Below, in pieces: positions 4,816-5,077 of a stretch of 5,077 nucleotides of DNA. Positions within the stretch are counted from its first letter, which is position 1; each line of letters starts with the position of its first letter. The stretch comes from Rhodospirillales bacterium (GTDB lineage Bacteria; Pseudomonadota; Alphaproteobacteria; Acetobacterales; Acetobacteraceae). The position numbers and the translations under genes were made by a program. The notes below the pieces were generated by a model that saw nothing but the letters and a program-made list of their open reading frames with translations, was not told the origin of the DNA and searched no databases. The stretch covers positions 1 to 5,077 of the forward strand of contig JAGWOU010000185.1 in assembly GCA_028870815.1 (NCBI GenBank), given 5' to 3'.

Positions 4816-5077
4816 ATGTCCAAAATGTCTTCAGCCATCCGGTTCAATTTCCGGAGGTCCGTGTCCGACCGGGATGCGAAGCAGCAATTCCACGTCCAGG
4901 CACACCGGCAACTCAAGCGGCTCGCCGTGATCCTCGGCCTCGTTCCCAGCACTTACGATCTTCGATCCAATCAGGGCGGCATTGCCGTGTCCGGCGAGAT
5001 CACGCTGCATGCGGACAATCTCTCTGTGCAGGTGTCGCAGCCCGCGATGGGCTTTGACTCCGGTATCCTGTTCCGGA
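4816..5077 (+). CDS. Conserved hypothetical protein, N-terminal 87 residues (runs off the window)
   Basis: The frame starts at ATG 4816 and is open to the window end. The protein begins MSKMSSAIRFNFRRSVSDRD, followed by QFHVQAHRQLKRLAVILGL, then YDLRSNQGGIAVSGEITLH and VQVSQPAMGFDSGILFR. A basic N-terminal helix-rich part is followed by alternating beta-like segments; there is no signal peptide. I recall similar hypothetical proteins next to accessory genes of alphaproteobacterial plasmids and integrative elements, but no function is known to me. GGGAG at 4804-4808, seven bases upstream, supports the start; an in-frame ATG at 4825 is the alternative. The gene follows the G-rich leader with competing hairpins, which may influence its expression. 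The C-terminus is not visible. Confidence 0.78.
   Translation, partial: MSKMSSAIRFNFRRSVSDRDAKQQFHVQAHRQLKRLAVILGLVPSTYDLRSNQGGIAVSGEITLHADNLSVQVSQPAMGFDSGILFR

Noticed and set aside
4664..4952. Frames on both strands across the G-rich leader and the start of the last gene
   Set aside because: They are low-complexity Gly/Arg/Pro-rich products of the G tract and conflict with the well-started frame at 4816.
1..5077. CRISPR array, tRNA or rRNA gene
   Set aside because: No regularly spaced repeats, cloverleaf or ribosomal RNA signature was seen in the window.

Overview
The window holds a compact two-recombinase transposable element of the Tn554 type, inserted in a conserved accessory gene and followed by three small uncharacterised genes. 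Composition is GC-rich. The small genes resemble hypothetical proteins I recall from plasmids and integrative conjugative elements of Alphaproteobacteria, with sphingomonad-like groups the best guess. No replication, transfer or ribosomal gene is visible, so the host and replicon type remain inference.

Positions 1-13 and 3462-3742 are the two pieces of one plus-strand gene, likely of the DUF6915 family. It was cut at a conserved Trp-Phe-Asp-Glu-Ser-Lys motif. Joining the pieces at the shared hexamer TCGATG restores the reading frame exactly.

Positions 8-3467 are the inserted element, about 3.45 kb. It carries two minus-strand tyrosine recombinases, a TnpA-like protein of 386 aa and a TnpB-like protein of 687 aa, overlapping by 4 bp. 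There is no recognisable tnpC and no cargo. The ends are marked by the duplicated 6-bp core and, directly inside it, a 10-bp inverted repeat (TTATRTGGAC, 9/10 identical). Between tnpB and the left end lies about 150 bp of non-coding DNA with a strong compound palindrome.

Positions 3743-5077 are the resident backbone. A terminator closes the interrupted gene. It is followed by a 168-aa acidic hypothetical protein on the plus strand with its own terminator, a 67-aa hypothetical protein on the minus strand, a 212-bp divergent intergenic region with a G-quadruplex motif and competing hairpins, and the first 87 codons of another plus-strand hypothetical gene that leaves the window.

The two recombinases presumably act together on the core and end repeats to move the element. 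The small downstream genes look like accessory genes of a mobile backbone whose functions cannot be read from sequence alone.
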